Source: CAZDUS01 sp964609375
GTDB lineage: Bacteria > Verrucomicrobiota > Kiritimatiellia > CAIKKV01 > CAITUY01
DNA length: 24,394 nt
Assembly (NCBI GenBank): GCA_964609375.1
Contig: CAZSSA010000029.1
Coordinates: 1-24,394, forward strand
Reading direction: 5' to 3'
Under the pieces are notes generated by a model. That model was given only the letters and a program-made list of their open reading frames with translations, was not told the origin of the DNA and did no database searches. Below are positions 24,153-24,394 of this stretch, in pieces. Made by a program: the position numbers and the translations under genes. The stretch's first letter is position 1. Every line of letters starts with the position of its first letter.

Positions 24153-24322
24153 CACTGCGGCGAAATGGCTTCCACCGGGCATTCGCCAACACACAGTCCG
24201 CAATCCACGCACTTGTCGGCATCAATTACAAACGTCTTGTCACCCTCGGCAATCGCTTCCTGCGGGCAAACCGGCGCGCAACTACCACACTTTGTGCACT
24301 TGTCTGATATGACATAGGCCAT
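24152..24322 (-). CDS. Small 2[4Fe-4S] ferredoxin
   Basis: A 56-residue reading frame starts at the ATG at 24322, with AAAGGAG about 8 bases upstream. It encodes two CxxCxxCxxxCP cluster motifs: Cys9, 12, 15 and 19, then Cys38, 41, 44 and 48. This is the clostridial-type 8Fe ferredoxin pattern of the usual minimal length. It should carry electrons at low potential in the cytoplasm. The stop TGA overlaps the radical SAM start by one base, indicating coupled translation and a donor-acceptor pair. The frame is short enough to be lost by a size cut-off. An out-of-frame ATG at 24330 is not a competing start. Confidence 0.95.
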   Translation of the reverse strand: MAYVISDKCTKCGSCAPVCPQEAIAEGDKTFVIDADKCVDCGLCVGECPVEAISPQ

Positions 24323-24363
24323 CTTCTCATCTCCTTTGTTAGGTTATTGTCTATCCCGAAAAA

Positions 24364-24394
24364 TGGCACCCCCTAGGGGAATCGAACCCCTCTT
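24364..24394 (-). tRNA. Partial tRNA, 3' end only, cut by the window edge
   Basis: The minus strand reads a 5-bp T stem (AGGGG/CCCCT) with loop TTCGATT, then the 3' acceptor strand AGGGGGT, discriminator G and an encoded CCA (24364-24366). The anticodon is outside the window, so the isotype cannot be set. A G discriminator fits Glu, Asp, Asn or Ser among others. It lies 41 bases upstream of the ferredoxin gene on the same strand. Confidence 0.85.

Overview
The window is a dense, housekeeping-rich stretch of a GC-rich, Gram-negative (two-membrane) bacterial chromosome. BamA, a Skp/OmpH chaperone, LpxD and two predicted lipoproteins show an outer membrane. The gene order resembles diderm phyla outside the enterobacteria. 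I suspect the PVC group (Verrucomicrobiota/Kiritimatiellota) or a deltaproteobacterium-like lineage, but nothing here proves it.

Layout. (1) 66-4021, plus strand: an SH3-domain secreted protein, an M48 lipoprotein protease, a CHASE2 adenylate cyclase and the queuosine enzyme QueF, tightly packed. (2) 4143-19671, minus strand: an almost unbroken co-directional run. Read in transcription order it is nadB, an LRR lipoprotein gene, apt, ispE, tRNA-Gln, prs, rplY, pth, rpsF, ssb, rpsR, rplI, dnaB, bamA, skp/ompH, lpxD, galE and recA. Many neighbours overlap by 1-4 bases or lie within 30 bases, so translation and transcription are probably coupled over long stretches. (3) 19916-21112, plus strand: an RlmI-type 23S rRNA methyltransferase. 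(4) 21244-24394, minus strand: a partial tRNA at the window edge, then a 56-residue 2[4Fe-4S] ferredoxin, a radical SAM protein and an ABC-F ATPase. The last three are joined by stop/start overlaps. The ferredoxin gene is very short and easy to miss.

Functionally, region 2 joins nucleotide and cofactor supply (nadB, apt, prs, ispE), translation (rplY, pth, rpsF, rpsR, rplI, tRNA-Gln), replication and repair (ssb, dnaB, recA) and outer-membrane construction (bamA, skp, lpxD, galE). These are standard genes.

The unusual material is elsewhere. First, four arrays of degenerate 7-base units lie between 17.1 and 21.6 kb and I saw none elsewhere. They bracket the LRR gene, contain the nadB stop codon, lie just after the ABC-F gene, and in one case are read in frame inside the ABC-F protein. 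Second, the ispE reading frame runs about 50 bases into the tRNA-Gln gene and stops inside it. No phage, transposase or CRISPR array was seen, and no gap without a gene exceeds about 245 bases.
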